In this document: piece by piece, positions 23,793 through 34,100 of the stretch
How positions within the stretch are numbered: the first letter of the stretch is position 1
Layout: every line of letters begins with the position of its first letter
Assembly (NCBI GenBank): GCA_023434825.1
Contig: JAEYSH010000024.1
Coordinates: forward strand, 1 to 34,306
DNA length: 34,306 bases
Origin: Methanobacteriota archaeon
Lineage (GTDB): Archaea > Methanobacteriota > Methanobacteria > Methanobacteriales > Methanobacteriaceae
Reading direction: 5' to 3'
The notes under the pieces: model-generated
The model's input: the letters and a program-made list of their open reading frames with translations, nothing else
What the model was told of the DNA's origin: nothing
Databases searched by the model: none
Program-made: the position numbers and the translations under genes

Positions 23793-24944
23793 TTATGCTT
23801 CCTCCTCTTTTAATCCAATCCAGTTAATTTTATCACTGTCATTTGATTCTTTGGTAATTTTGATTATATTCCTTATATCTTCGTTGGAGACATCACGTCC
23901 ACCAAGACCTATAATAAAGCCTCTGGCATCTACATCCATTTTAGCTTTGATTTCGTTAAAGAGAACTCCTCCAATTCCGAAGGATATATTTTTATCCAGT
24001 ACAGCAATTCTATCTGCATTTTTAACGGCATTGTAAATTTCATCTTTAGGGAAAGGTCGGAATGCTATGACTTTAAGAAGACCAACTTTTTGCCCTTCGG
24101 TCCTCATTTTATCTACGACTGCCTTTATGGTACCACAGATTGATCCCATAGCTACAAGAATTATTTCGGCATCATCACACATGTAATTTTCAATCATATC
24201 ATAGCTACGTCCGAATTTCTCGCCAAATTCTTTATTAACTGATCTTATTACGTCCTTGGCATTTTCCATTGCTACTTCCATGTCGTGTCTAGCTTCCATG
24301 TAGTAATTTGGATCGGTAAATGTTCCAAGAGACATTGGGTCTTTAGGGTCAAGATATGAGTGTTTTGGTTGGTACGGTGGTAAGAATGCATCTACTTCTT
24401 CCTGTGATGGAACATCTACTGGCTCAACTGTATGGGTAAGTATAAAACCGTCTACACAGACCATACTTGGGAGTAAGACATTTTCATTTTCAGAAATTTT
24501 ATATGCCTGCAATACAAAGTCAAGAGCTTCCTGAGCATTTTCAGCAAAAAATTGCATCCATCCAGTATCTCTTTGGGAAATAGAGTCTTGTTGATCGTTC
24601 CATATGCTTAATGGTGCTGATAGTGCTCTATTTGCATTTCCCAAAACTATTGGATTTCTTAGTCCTGCAGCCGCAAATAAAATTTCATGCATTAATGCTA
24701 AACCCTGTGATGATGTAGCTGTAAATACTCTAACACCCGTTCCTGATGCACCTACAGCAGCACTTATGGCACTGTGCTCTGATTCAACCATTATATACTC
24801 TGCAGGAAGATCCCCATCTGCAACGAATTTTGCCAGGTATTCAGCAATAGAAGTTGCAGGTGTAATTGGATAAACTGGTACAACTTTTGGCTTAGCAAGC
24901 TTAACAGCTTCTGCAATTGCTCTGTTGGCTGAAATAACTTTCAT
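23793..24944 (-). CDS. porA: Pyruvate:ferredoxin oxidoreductase subunit alpha
   Basis: The 383-residue protein covers domain I and domain II of the enzyme (pyrimidine-binding and transketolase-C-like). Recognisable parts are the N-terminal GNRAIAEAVKL-like SANRAIAEAVKLAKPKV, PVYPITPATSIAEYLAKF (the pyruvate-site YPITPS-type motif with Thr), EHSAISAAVGASGTGVRVFTATSSQG (TPP/substrate side), and later RSYDMIENYMCDDAEIILVAMGS and LKVIAFRPFPKDEI. Length and order match archaeal PorA. It follows the porD stop directly with no spacing, which points to coupled translation. Confidence 0.95.
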   Translation of the reverse strand: MKVISANRAIAEAVKLAKPKVVPVYPITPATSIAEYLAKFVADGDLPAEYIMVESEHSAISAAVGASGTGVRVFTATSSQGLALMHEILFAAAGLRNPIVLGNANRALSAPLSIWNDQQDSISQRDTGWMQFFAENAQEALDFVLQAYKISENENVLLPSMVCVDGFILTHTVEPVDVPSQEEVDAFLPPYQPKHSYLDPKDPMSLGTFTDPNYYMEARHDMEVAMENAKDVIRSVNKEFGEKFGRSYDMIENYMCDDAEIILVAMGSICGTIKAVVDKMRTEGQKVGLLKVIAFRPFPKDEIYNAVKNADRIAVLDKNISFGIGGVLFNEIKAKMDVDARGFIIGLGGRDVSNEDIRNIIKITKESNDSDKINWIGLKEEEA

Positions 24945-25187
24945 TTAGTCTCTCTCCATTTTTATAGCTTTAACAGGACATTCTTCGGCACATATGCCGC
25001 ATCCTTTACAATAATCGTAATCAATTTCGTGTTTTTTACTTACGCATCCTTCTGGGCAAAATAAGAAACAATTTTCACAATCTATACATTTTTCTTCATC
25101 TAGGATAGGTTTGAAGGTTCTCCAGCTACCTGTTTTGTTGTTTTTACTGCTTCCAGCTTCTTTAACAGTAGCCCCTTTGGCTGTCAT
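24945..25187 (-). CDS. porD: Pyruvate:ferredoxin oxidoreductase subunit delta
   Basis: The 80-residue protein is the 2x[4Fe-4S] ferredoxin-like delta subunit. The clusters are CIDCENCFLFCP and CKGCGICAEECP, preceded by the usual TGSWRTFKPILDEEKC segment. I chose the ATG at 25187 because it follows an AGGTGA ribosome site that overlaps the porC stop, and because the length matches other PorD proteins. An ATG at 25214 would lie inside porC. It passes electrons from the TPP site to external ferredoxin. Confidence 0.93.
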   Translation of the reverse strand: MTAKGATVKEAGSSKNNKTGSWRTFKPILDEEKCIDCENCFLFCPEGCVSKKHEIDYDYCKGCGICAEECPVKAIKMERD

Positions 25188-25191
25188 GAAA

Positions 25192-25725
25192 TCACCTATT
25201 TTTAATTTGTTCATATGCTATTTCAGCGGCTTTAGCGTTCTTTTCCCCTATTTTCCCTGGGAAAGTCTCTTTAGTTATCTTTATAATAGAATCAAGAGTT
25301 ACTACATCTGTAGCGCCCGCAAATGCCCCTAACATGACTGTATTAACAATAGGAACTCCTAAAGTTTCCAGTGCAATACCTGTAGCGTCAATACTGTAAG
25401 GGTCAACATTTCCACCTAAATTAACGTTATCTTTGGTATTTATTATTACATCTCCACCATCTTTAAGCCCGGATACAACATCTACGGCTTCTAAAAGGGT
25501 GTCATCTAAAACTATTACATAATCAGGATTATAAACTTGATATCTTCTTCTGATTGGTTTATCATTAATTCTTGTAAACGCCATGACTGGTGCGCCTTTT
25601 CGCTCAGCACCGAAGAATGGGAATGCTTGACAATACTTTCCATCCTCAAACGCTGCTTTTGCTAAAATTTCAGCAGCGGTCACTGCGCCCTGTCCTCCAC
25701 GTCCATGGAATCGAATTTCGATCAT
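25192..25725 (-). CDS. porC: Pyruvate:ferredoxin oxidoreductase subunit gamma
   Basis: The 177-residue protein has the gamma-subunit start [20 protein letters not shown] and continues with [20 protein letters not shown], both family hallmarks. I chose the ATG at 25725, which follows a GGAGGT site by five bases; an upstream ATG would add ten residues with no homology. It is the first gene of porCDABEF. The TTTATATATA box at 25768-25777 would start the transcript about 20 bases before the ATG. The gamma domain caps the active site and takes part in CoA binding. Confidence 0.94.
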
Positions 25726-25767
25726 AGTGTACCTCCATTCCTCATGTATAATCATTATAAATTATAA

Positions 25768-25777
25768 TATATATAAA
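25768..25777 (-). promoter_or_regulatory. TATA box of the por operon
   Basis: TTTATATATA on the minus strand lies 43 bases upstream of the porC ATG, with an AT-rich leader holding the GGAGGT ribosome site. Confidence 0.6.
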
Positions 25778-25984
25778 TGTTGCACATGAACTTATACAAT
25801 AATAATGACATATTTTGCAAATAATAAAAGAGAATTATTATATAAGAATTTAGCTAAAATGAACATATAATTATTCAGATTATCCGTAAAACCAATAAAA
25901 AGTTTTAAAATCTAATTTAGAGTTGAGGAAACTTAGCTTCCGAACACAAATATTAAAAATTTTTGAGGTAAATAGAGGGAAATT

Positions 25985-27553
25985 ATGAAAGTTCTTATAG
26001 TAACTGGAAAACTTGCAAGTAAAACTGTAAATGAAGTATCAAAGAAGTCAAAGCAAGATGTGTATGTTTATACTATTGATACTCCCATCGCAGCTTTTTT
26101 AACTCCTAAAAGGATACTTGAAGAGATTAAAAAAATGGAAAATCTTGATATAAATTCATTTGATATGATAATCACACCGGGTCTAATTAGGAAAGATGTG
26201 GGCGAAATCGAAGCTAAAACAGGAATTCCAACTTATAAAGGCTCAACAAGTGCTGCAGATCTTAATATAGTTTTAGACATGGCTGATAAACTAGAACTTT
26301 CATCAAAGAAGCCGGCTGATAGACTTATAGAAGAAGAACTTCAAAAAAGAGCTCTTAAATTCATCGAAGATTTTGAAAAAGACGAAGAAAATAAAGAAAA
26401 TCTTTTAAAAAAATCTGAAAATATTCTTGTAGGTAATCTGCCTGTTGGTGAAGATTTTCCAATGCGCGTGCTTGCCGAAATTGCGAATGCACCATTATTA
26501 AGCAGGGAAGAGTTAATTAATCGCGCTAAATATTTCGTGGACAATGGGGCTCAGATGATCGATATTGGAATGATTGCTGGTGAAACAAGAGCAGAAGAAA
26601 TTCCAGAAATGGTAAAAACTCTTAAAGAAAATCTGGATGGTATTTCTGTAAGTATAGATACTTTAAATCCTCTTGAAATTAAGGCAGCAGTTGAAGCTGG
26701 AGTGGATATGGTTTTAAGTCTTGATCTTGGAAATTATGAAGATGTTTTACCATTATTAAAAGAAAAAAACATTCCTGCAGTAATTCTTCCAACTAATTTC
26801 AGCAAAAACTGGACACCTGAAACTGTAGAAGAACGTGTAAGTGCTCTTGAAGAATTAATGGAAAAATGTGAAGGAATTGATGTAATTGCAGACCTTATAC
26901 TTGATCCAGTAAACAGCCAGAGTATTGTAGAATCAATAATCGCATGTCACGAATTTAAAAAACGTAATAAAGTACCTCTTTTCTTTGGAGTAGGAAACGT
27001 TACAGAACTTTTGGATACGGATTCTGTTGGAGTAAATGCACTTCTTTCTGGAATTGCAATGGAACTTGGCGCAAGCATACTTTTTACACCTGAAGAAAGT
27101 GGTAAAACAATTGGAAGTGTTCATGAACTTGCAATATCATCTAAAATGATGTTTTTAGCAAAAAATAGGGGTTCTATCCCTAAAGATCTTGGTATTAATC
27201 TAATACTCTTAAAAGATAAGCGGAAAGGAGAATCTATAACTGAAGAAGTTGATGCACAGGTAGTTAAAGGTGCAGAAGATTATAAGTTTACTCAGGACCC
27301 TCAGGGAAGCTTTAAAATAACAATTGAAAATGGTTTAATAAAAGCAGTTCATTATGTAAAGATGAAGCCGGATTTGATTATTGAAGGTAAAACTGCTAAG
27401 AGTGTTTATGATGAGATAATTAAAAAAGGGCGTGTTTCAAGGATTGAACATGCAGCATATCTTGGTGCTGAGCTTCAAAAGGCTGAAATAGCAGCAGTAC
27501 TTAATAAAAATTACGTTCAGGACTTCAGTTTATTTAAAAAACTCAAATATTAA
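25985..27553 (+). CDS. Dihydropteroate synthase-like protein (archaeal, TIGR00284 type)
   Basis: The 522-residue protein has a DHPS-like TIM barrel at about 150-400. The start motif GNLPVGEDFPMRVLAEIANA precedes KYFVDNGAQMIDIGMIAGETRAEEI, and SVSIDTLNPLEIKAAVEAGVDMVLSLD follows, as in the pterin-binding family. About 115 N-terminal residues (MKVLIVTGKLASKTVNEVSK...) form an extra Rossmann-like domain, and about 110 C-terminal residues (DAQVVKGAEDYKFTQDPQG...) another. Methanogens make tetrahydromethanopterin rather than folate and use a different enzyme for the condensing step, so the reaction of this family is not settled. It follows a 230-base divergent region. The gene for the tRNA thiolase starts 17 bases later. 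Confidence 0.85.
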   Translation: MKVLIVTGKLASKTVNEVSKKSKQDVYVYTIDTPIAAFLTPKRILEEIKKMENLDINSFDMIITPGLIRKDVGEIEAKTGIPTYKGSTSAADLNIVLDMADKLELSSKKPADRLIEEELQKRALKFIEDFEKDEENKENLLKKSENILVGNLPVGEDFPMRVLAEIANAPLLSREELINRAKYFVDNGAQMIDIGMIAGETRAEEIPEMVKTLKENLDGISVSIDTLNPLEIKAAVEAGVDMVLSLDLGNYEDVLPLLKEKNIPAVILPTNFSKNWTPETVEERVSALEELMEKCEGIDVIADLILDPVNSQSIVESIIACHEFKKRNKVPLFFGVGNVTELLDTDSVGVNALLSGIAMELGASILFTPEESGKTIGSVHELAISSKMMFLAKNRGSIPKDLGINLILLKDKRKGESITEEVDAQVVKGAEDYKFTQDPQGSFKITIENGLIKAVHYVKMKPDLIIEGKTAKSVYDEIIKKGRVSRIEHAAYLGAELQKAEIAAVLNKNYVQDFSLFKKLKY

Positions 27554-27570
27554 TAATTACAGGTATTATC

Positions 27571-28497
27571 ATGAAAACATGCACAAAATGCGGTGCTACG
27601 CCGGTTATTATAAAAAGAAAATCATCAGGCCAGATGCTCTGTAAAGAATGTTTTATTCACTCAACAACAGAGAAAGTTTTAAAGGGTATTCGAAGAAATA
27701 AGCTCATTGAAAAGGGAGATAAAGTTGCAGTTGCGCTATCTGGAGGTAAAGATAGTGTAATGGTTTTAGATATTCTTAATTCTCTTTATGAGCGCAATAT
27801 AATTGATTTATTTGCAATAACCATAGATGAAGGAATAGCAGATTATAGAAAACACGGCGTAGATATTGCTATTAAAAATGCTAAAAAAATAGGTATTGAG
27901 CATAAAGTAGCCACATTTGAAGAATATTTTGGTAAAAATCTGGATGAAATTATGCATAATGATTCCAGAGAACATGGAGCATGCACTTATTGCGGTGTTT
28001 TCAGGCGTTGGATCATTAATAAAGTGGCAAGAGATGAAGGAGCCACAAAGATTGCAACTGGACATAATCTCGACGATGAGACTCAGGCAATTCTTATGAA
28101 TTATTTAGAAGGAAATATTGATAATTTAATGCGAATTGGGGCTAAAACAGAGCCAATGAGCGATAAATTCAAAGTAAAAATTAAACCGCTTAGAGAAATC
28201 CCTGAAAAAGAAATTGGACTCTATGTAGTTGCAAAAGAACTTGATGTGCATTTTGATGAGTGCCCATATTCTAGAGAATCATTTCGGGGAGAAATAGGGC
28301 GTTTCGTGAAAGAATTATCAGTTAATCATCCAACAATAATGTATTCAACACTCAAGGGTTTTGATAAAATAAGACCTGCAATAAGAAAGGAATTTGGCGG
28401 TAAAAAGTCTAATATGGGTGAATGTGTAAATTGTGGTGAACCAGCTTCCCATGAACTTTGCAGAGCGTGCTTATTTTCTAAAAAGATAAAACAGTGA
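27571..28497 (+). CDS. tRNA 2-thiolation enzyme, TtuA/NcsA (CTU1) family
   Basis: The 308-residue protein has the family layout. An N-terminal zinc ribbon (Cys4, Cys7, Cys24, Cys27) is followed by a PP-loop ATPase motif SGGKDS at 57-62. The pair CTYC (HGACTYCGVFRRW) and the Cys of DECPYSRESFRGE fit the three ligands of the catalytic [4Fe-4S] cluster in TtuA. A second C-terminal zinc ribbon (CVNCGEPASHELCRAC) completes it. These enzymes activate the uridine base with ATP and insert sulfur into tRNA, at U34 (NcsA) or U54 (TtuA). Which position cannot be decided here. The next gene encodes a ubiquitin-like sulfur carrier, its expected donor. Confidence 0.92.
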   Translation: MKTCTKCGATPVIIKRKSSGQMLCKECFIHSTTEKVLKGIRRNKLIEKGDKVAVALSGGKDSVMVLDILNSLYERNIIDLFAITIDEGIADYRKHGVDIAIKNAKKIGIEHKVATFEEYFGKNLDEIMHNDSREHGACTYCGVFRRWIINKVARDEGATKIATGHNLDDETQAILMNYLEGNIDNLMRIGAKTEPMSDKFKVKIKPLREIPEKEIGLYVVAKELDVHFDECPYSRESFRGEIGRFVKELSVNHPTIMYSTLKGFDKIRPAIRKEFGGKKSNMGECVNCGEPASHELCRACLFSKKIKQ

Positions 28498-28499
28498 TT

Positions 28500-28703
28500 A
28501 TGATGGAAGTTACAGTGATTTATGAAAGAAATGAACATAAAAAAGAAATTTCAGAGAATACTACTATTAAAGAAGTGTTAGAATCAATGGATATATCTTC
28601 AGAAACTGTTGTAGTAAAGAAAAACAACGAAATAGTAATGGATGAAGAAAATCTAAATGATGCAGACGTAATTGAAGTAATCCGTGTTATATATGGTGGC
28701 TGA
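28500..28703 (+). CDS. ThiS/MoaD-like sulfur carrier (SAMP/TtuB type)
   Basis: The 67-residue beta-grasp protein (MMEVTVIYERNEHKKEIS...) ends in the essential C-terminal Gly-Gly (IRVIYGG), which is activated by an E1-like enzyme to a thiocarboxylate. It lies two bases behind the stop of the tRNA thiolase gene, so the pair is translationally linked. ATG at 28500 or 28503 are equally likely. By analogy to TtuB/TtuA and SAMP2/NcsA it should deliver sulfur for tRNA thiolation. It may also tag proteins, as archaeal SAMPs do. Confidence 0.88.
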   Translation: MMEVTVIYERNEHKKEISENTTIKEVLESMDISSETVVVKKNNEIVMDEENLNDADVIEVIRVIYGG

Positions 28704-28782
28704 AAAACTTTTAGGTATAACAAATTTTAAGATAAATGAAAATAAATAAGTTTTAATTGTTTCTTTATTTGGATGTGGATAC

Positions 28783-29868
28783 GTGGAAATCGCAGGTATA
28801 ATTGAAAACAAAGTAGCAAGCTATTTTTCAATAAAAAGCGTTCACATGGAAGATAAAGCTTTTTATTTTATTGTTTGGAATTATTCAAGGGAAAATTTTC
28901 TTCATTTAGTCGATGAACTTGATAAAATAGGATATATTCCGTTTATTGAGGAACATGAAGGGGATTATAAGATTAATATAGTTAATAAACCTGAGCATAA
29001 GGAATCTAAAGTACACATCAATGTTATTTTATTATTAGTCACCATTATTTCCACAGTTTTGGCAGGATATTTTTATAGTGGAGTAAATTTAGAAACAGGA
29101 TCTATTTTCACTATTTCCAGTATTTTAAATGGGTCTGCTTTTTCATTACCTAATTTAATACATGGAATAAGTTTTTCAATTGCCCTACTGGCTATAATTG
29201 GCACACATGAATCTGCACATTATTTTGCAGCTAAAAAACATGGAGTTAGGGCTACTTTACCCTATTTTATACCGGCCCCTACATTTGTTGGTACTTTTGG
29301 AGCACTAATAAATATAAGATCAGCAATACCTACTAGAAAAGCTTTATTTGATCTTGGAGTAAGCGGGCCTATTGCAGGATTTCTTGTAACAATCCCGGTT
29401 CTGATAATTGGATTAAGCTTATCTAATTTAGCACCGGTACAATCAGGAAGCTACGTATTTTACCCCCCACTTCTGATGCAAATTATTATGATTTTATTGT
29501 CAATTCAAATACCTCCGGGCTATGATTTATATATTCATCCAGTTGCTTTTGCTGGTTGGGTTGGAATAATCATTACCATGCTTAATTTAATGCCTGTAGC
29601 AGTTTTAGACGGAGGACATATTTCCAGGTCACTTTTTAGTAGAAAAAGTCATTATTTTGTATCTATTGCAGGTATAGCAGTTACATTTTTCCTTGGCTGG
29701 TATTTTATGGCCATGTTAATGGCATTTTTCCTGTTCTTCCTGGCTAAAACTCATCCTGGAGCTCTGGACAACATTTCAAGGATTGATAGAAATAGAAAAA
29801 TAGTAGCTGTACTTGTTGTTATCATATTTATATTATGTTTATCTCCTATGCCCACAATTATGGCTTAG
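28783..29868 (+). CDS. Site-2 protease family membrane metalloprotease (M50)
   Basis: The 361-residue protein has a soluble N-terminal region of about 75 residues, then roughly seven transmembrane segments. The zinc motif is HESAH at residues 142-146 (GTHESAHYFAAKKHGV). The second catalytic motif is LNLMPVAVLDGGH, with Asp276 as the third zinc ligand. The GTFGALINIRSAIPTRKALFDLGVSGP segment between them is typical of the S2P branch in archaea and plants (EGY1-like). It cleaves membrane-bound substrates inside the bilayer; the substrate is unknown. The start is GTG with only a weak ribosome site. It is followed 21 bases later by the DUF89 gene. Confidence 0.9.
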   Translation: MEIAGIIENKVASYFSIKSVHMEDKAFYFIVWNYSRENFLHLVDELDKIGYIPFIEEHEGDYKINIVNKPEHKESKVHINVILLLVTIISTVLAGYFYSGVNLETGSIFTISSILNGSAFSLPNLIHGISFSIALLAIIGTHESAHYFAAKKHGVRATLPYFIPAPTFVGTFGALINIRSAIPTRKALFDLGVSGPIAGFLVTIPVLIIGLSLSNLAPVQSGSYVFYPPLLMQIIMILLSIQIPPGYDLYIHPVAFAGWVGIIITMLNLMPVAVLDGGHISRSLFSRKSHYFVSIAGIAVTFFLGWYFMAMLMAFFLFFLAKTHPGALDNISRIDRNRKIVAVLVVIIFILCLSPMPTIMA

Positions 29869-29889
29869 AGAATATTAAGAGAGGTTTTT

Positions 29890-30750
29890 ATGAAAGTTTA
29901 TTACGAATGTGCGCCATGTTTTTTAAGGCAGGCAAAGGAAGCACTTGATCTTGCAACAAAGGACGAGAGCGTTAAAATTGAAATTATGGAAGAAATTGTA
30001 AAAATAGTGGGCAGTGAATTTAACAAGGAAGCTGTTTCTAATGAGGTTGGGACTAAAATTCATAGAACTATTAAAGATAAAACTGGAAATGATGATCCAT
30101 ACATTATAGAAAAGCAAAAAGGAAATGAAATTGCATTTAAATTTCTCCCACAAATTAAAGAAATTATTAAAGCAGATAATAGACTGGAATCATATGTTAA
30201 AGCGGCTATCGTAGGAAATATAATTGATTTTGGGGCTCTTGGAGTTAATTATGACATTGAAAATGGAATAATTAATAACATGAAAAGGGATATTGCCTTA
30301 AATCATGTTGATAAACTTGAAAATACGCTAAAATCAGCTAATAATGTTCTTTATTTGGCTGATAATAATGGGGAAATAGTTTTTGATAAATTATTAATAG
30401 AAAAACTAAAAGAATATGATGTAGAGGTTACAGTTGCTTTAAAAGAAAAGCCAATACTAAACGATGCAACGGTTGAAGATGCAGTAAATATTGGGCTTGA
30501 TGAAGTTGCAGAACTAGTATCCACTGGAACTGATTCAATTGGAATAATCTATGGAGATATATCTGAAGAGTTTAGAGAAATATTTAATAATGCAGATATG
30601 GTTATTTCAAAAGGTCTTGGAAATTACGAAGGTTTAACTTCAATGGAATTAGGAAATAAACCTGTTTTTGTTTTGCTTAATGTGAAATGTGATCCAATAG
30701 CCAAAGATATTGGTGTAAATTATCTTGATAATGTTGTTTTAAAATTATGA
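29890..30750 (+). CDS. DUF89 (ARMT1-like) family protein
   Basis: The 286-residue protein is the archaeal type of DUF89 with an N-terminal CxxC (YYECAPCFLRQ, Cys7 and Cys10). It has a helical N-terminal half and a Rossmann-like C-terminal half. The metal-site motifs are visible: LADNNGEIVFDKLLIEKL (about 154-171) and MVISKGLGNYEGL (about 237-249). Members are metal-dependent phosphatases acting on damaged sugar phosphates; the human homologue is ARMT1. The exact substrate here is not known. The ATG follows GAGAGG, and it lies behind the S2P gene in the same direction. Confidence 0.85.
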   Translation: MKVYYECAPCFLRQAKEALDLATKDESVKIEIMEEIVKIVGSEFNKEAVSNEVGTKIHRTIKDKTGNDDPYIIEKQKGNEIAFKFLPQIKEIIKADNRLESYVKAAIVGNIIDFGALGVNYDIENGIINNMKRDIALNHVDKLENTLKSANNVLYLADNNGEIVFDKLLIEKLKEYDVEVTVALKEKPILNDATVEDAVNIGLDEVAELVSTGTDSIGIIYGDISEEFREIFNNADMVISKGLGNYEGLTSMELGNKPVFVLLNVKCDPIAKDIGVNYLDNVVLKL

Positions 30751-31142
30751 GTATTAAATAAAGCTTTTTTTAAAATTAAGTTAACAGTATTAAGTTAATT
30801 AGCTGATAAAATGGGTATTTTTAGTAAGATTTATTCTTATATTCAAAAGCATACATTTATTAACTATAATCAACAATTAATAAATGTTACAGAACTAACA
30901 AAATTACGATATCGGGAGAAGTGCCGCCTCCGCAAACCTTGGCACAAAAATTCCATAACTTTATTTTTTCCTCCCGATATCTTTAAATTAACTGCTCATT
31001 TTTAGAATTCTATAAATTATAAGTTTTTACTAACACGAAAAAGATTTAAAAAAATATATTTATGTCTTTTGCAAAAAATCGAATTGATATTAATTAGAGT
31101 AATTATATTAATTTGAGTGTTATGATGTCTGGGGGCAAATTA
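30751..31142. other. Spacer with a structured element, no gene
   Basis: This 392-base stretch before the sensor gene has no convincing gene. A 64-residue frame at 30811-31005 has no ribosome site and overlaps the inverted repeat at 30908-30981. The rest is AT-rich. Confidence 0.55.
30908..30981. repeat. GC-rich nested inverted repeat (candidate structured RNA or mobile-element relic)
   Basis: The outer arms GATATCGGGAG (30908-30918) and CTCCCGATATC (30971-30981) are a perfect 11-bp pair. They enclose a GTGCC/GGCAC hairpin (30921-30925, 30941-30945) whose 15-base loop contains CCTCC. The left half is far more GC-rich than the surrounding spacer, a sign often seen for structured RNAs in AT-rich genomes. 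No known family is recognised, and the direction of transcription is unclear. Confidence 0.5.
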
Positions 31143-34100
31143 ATGAGTAGTCAATTAGATGGACTATATAATCGGCTATTTCGACATATAGAAAAACTAA
31201 CAGATTTTAAATCAAAAAATAAAAACCTTCAAGATGTTCACGATTTGATCATGGAACTTCAAAAATTTCAAGTTGAAATTGAAATGGAAAATGAAGAATT
31301 ACATAATGCACTTGAAAAGTTAAATAATGAGATTGAAAAGTCGGATCAATCTCAAATAGATTTATCGGGTGATCAAAATCTTCTTGAATCTATTATTGAA
31401 GGGACATCAGATGCTATATATGTAAAAGACTTAAAAGGACGCTATTTACTTTTTAATTCCACAGCAGAAGAGATCACTGGAAAAAAATCAAGTGAAGTAT
31501 TGGGAAAGGATGATACATTTTTGTTCTCACCAGATGAAGCTAAAATAGTTATGGCTAAAGATTTTAGCGTCATGAATGATGGAACAGAACAAACCTACGA
31601 AGAAACTATTACAACTGCATCTGGAGAAAAAAGGACGTATTTATCTACTAAAGGACCGCTAATTGATGATAATGCTAACATTATCGGATTATTTGGAATT
31701 GCGCGCGATATTAATGAGCATAAACAAGCTGAAATTGCATTGAAAGAAAGTGAAGAGAGATATTATAGTTTATTTAGAAATAATCAAGCTGTAATGCTTT
31801 TGATTGAACCGAAAACTGGAAAAATCGTGGATTCTAACCCTGCTGCTAATTCTTTTTATGGTTATAGCAGAGAAGAGTTGCTTCAGAAGAATATTAAAGA
31901 TATTAACATTTCAGACGAGAAAAATGTATCATCACAAATGCGAAAAGCAGAATCAGGACAAAAGAGACATTTTATATTCAAACATAAATTAGCAAATGGT
32001 AAAATCAAGGATGTGAGTGTATACACTGGTCCTATTAATTTTGGAAATGAAAAATTGCTTTATTCAATTGTCAATGACATTACTGAACAGAAAAGTGCTG
32101 AAGATGCTTTAAAAAAGAGTGAAAAAAGATATCGAAGTATTATTGAAAATATGCAGGATGGATTTTTCCGTTTAGATAAAGAAGGGAAAATCATCATGGC
32201 AAGTCCTTCTATGGCTAAAATGTATGGATTTGGTTCATCTCAGGAAATGATAGGTCTTACTGCTGTTCCGCTATACAAAAACATTGAAGATAGAGAACAG
32301 GTGATGGAAGAATTAAATAAAGAGGGTAAATTAGATGATTATGAAGTTGAAGCAGTGAGAGGCAATGAGTCGTTTTGGGCTTCTGTAAATGCTCAATTTT
32401 ACTATGATGATCAGAGTCAAATTCAAGGTATTGAAGGTTTTACTCGTGACATTACGCAGCGTAAAAAAGCTGAAGAAGAGTTAAAACAACGATCTGCATT
32501 ATTAGATATCTCTTATGAGGCTATTTTTTCATGGGAGTATGATAATGGAATTTTATCATGGAATAAAGGTGCTGAAAGACTGTATGGATTCAGCAAAAAT
32601 GAAACAATTGGTAAAGTTAGTCATGCCTTGTTAAAAACTAAGTTTCCAATTGAATTTAATGAATTCATGGAAGAGCTATATAATGAGAAAATGTGGACTG
32701 GTGAACTGGTTCATACAACAAAAAATGGGAGCAAAATCATTGTTGAAAGCCGTCACCAGTTAATTCAAGATTCTTCAGGTAAAACGATAGTTATAGAAAC
32801 AAATCGGGACATTACTAAACGTAAAAAAGCTGAAATACAGCTAAAAGACTCGTTAAATCAAACTCAACAGCTTGCAGAAGAATTGGAAGTCTCAAATGAA
32901 GAATTAATAGCCACAGCTGATGAACTTAAGGTTGCAAATGAAGAACTTCGAGACCAGGGAGAAACCCTTATACGTCTCAATCGAACACTTAGAGCACTTA
33001 GTGATAGTGATTATGCAATGATGCATGCTGAAGATGAAGCCAAATATCTGGATGAGGTTTGTAGAATAATTATGGAAGATTGTGGATATGCAATGGTTTG
33101 GATTGGTTTTGTCGAGGAAGATGAAAACAAAACAGTCCGTCCAGTAGCATATTGTGGTTTTGATGAAAGTTACATTGAAAATCTCAATATTACATTAAAA
33201 GATACTGAGCGTGGCCGAGGCCCAACTGGAACGGCTATTCTTACAGAAAAACCGTATATTTGCAGAAATATGCTTAATGACCCTAATTTTGAACCATGGC
33301 GTGAAGAAGCAATCAAAAGAGGTTATGCATCTTCATTAGTTGTTCCTTTAATAGCAGATAATAAAAAATTAGGTGCAATATCAATATATTCCACCGAGCC
33401 TGATTCATTTTTAAATGAAGAAGCGGAATTACTGGCTGAATTGGCTAATGATCTTGCTTTTGGAATTACAAATCTCCGTTTGCAGGCTGCACATGAGAAA
33501 GCAGAGAAAGAGTTATATGAGAATGAAAAGAAGTTAAGAACTCTTTTTGAAATTTTACCTATAGGTGTTTCTATTATTGATAAAAATAGGAACGTAGTAT
33601 ATGAAAACCCTGCTTTGGAGAGAATTTTAGATATTTCAAAAAAAGGTTTTGTTCAAAAGAGTTATGAAAAAAGGCAATATATAAAATCTGATGGAACATC
33701 AGTGCCTGATGAAGAATTTCCAAGTGTTAAAGCATTCAAAGAGAATAAATCTGTTGAAAATATCGAAATGGGTATAGTTAAAGAGGATAATTCAATTATA
33801 TGGACTAACGTTAGTGCTATACCATTATCCTTCTCTGACTGGAATATTTTAATTACAACATTTGATATTACAGAACGCAAGAAAGCTGAAAAAGAGCTAG
33901 AAGAGAGTGAAGAGAGATATAGGCTCATTTTAGAAACTGCAAATTCTGGCGTGTTCCTTTTAGATGCAGAAAATAAAATTAAATACCTTAATCAACGCAC
34001 TATGCAATTAGTGGGTTATTCTGCTCATGAAATGTTGGACATTAATCTTCAGCAATTTTTAGATACTAAAGGGCAAAAAAATGCTCATAAACTTATGAAA

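Noticed and set aside
25921..25947. GAGGAAACTTAGCTTCC before the DHPS-like gene, which recalls the GAGGAAAGTC start of RNase P RNA
   Set aside because: Only about 60 bases remain before the ATG, far too short, and no other RNase P element follows. The GGAA/TTCC pair is only 4 bp.
30811..31005. 64-residue plus-strand frame
   Set aside because: No ribosome site, unnatural composition, and it runs through the inverted repeat at 30908-30981.
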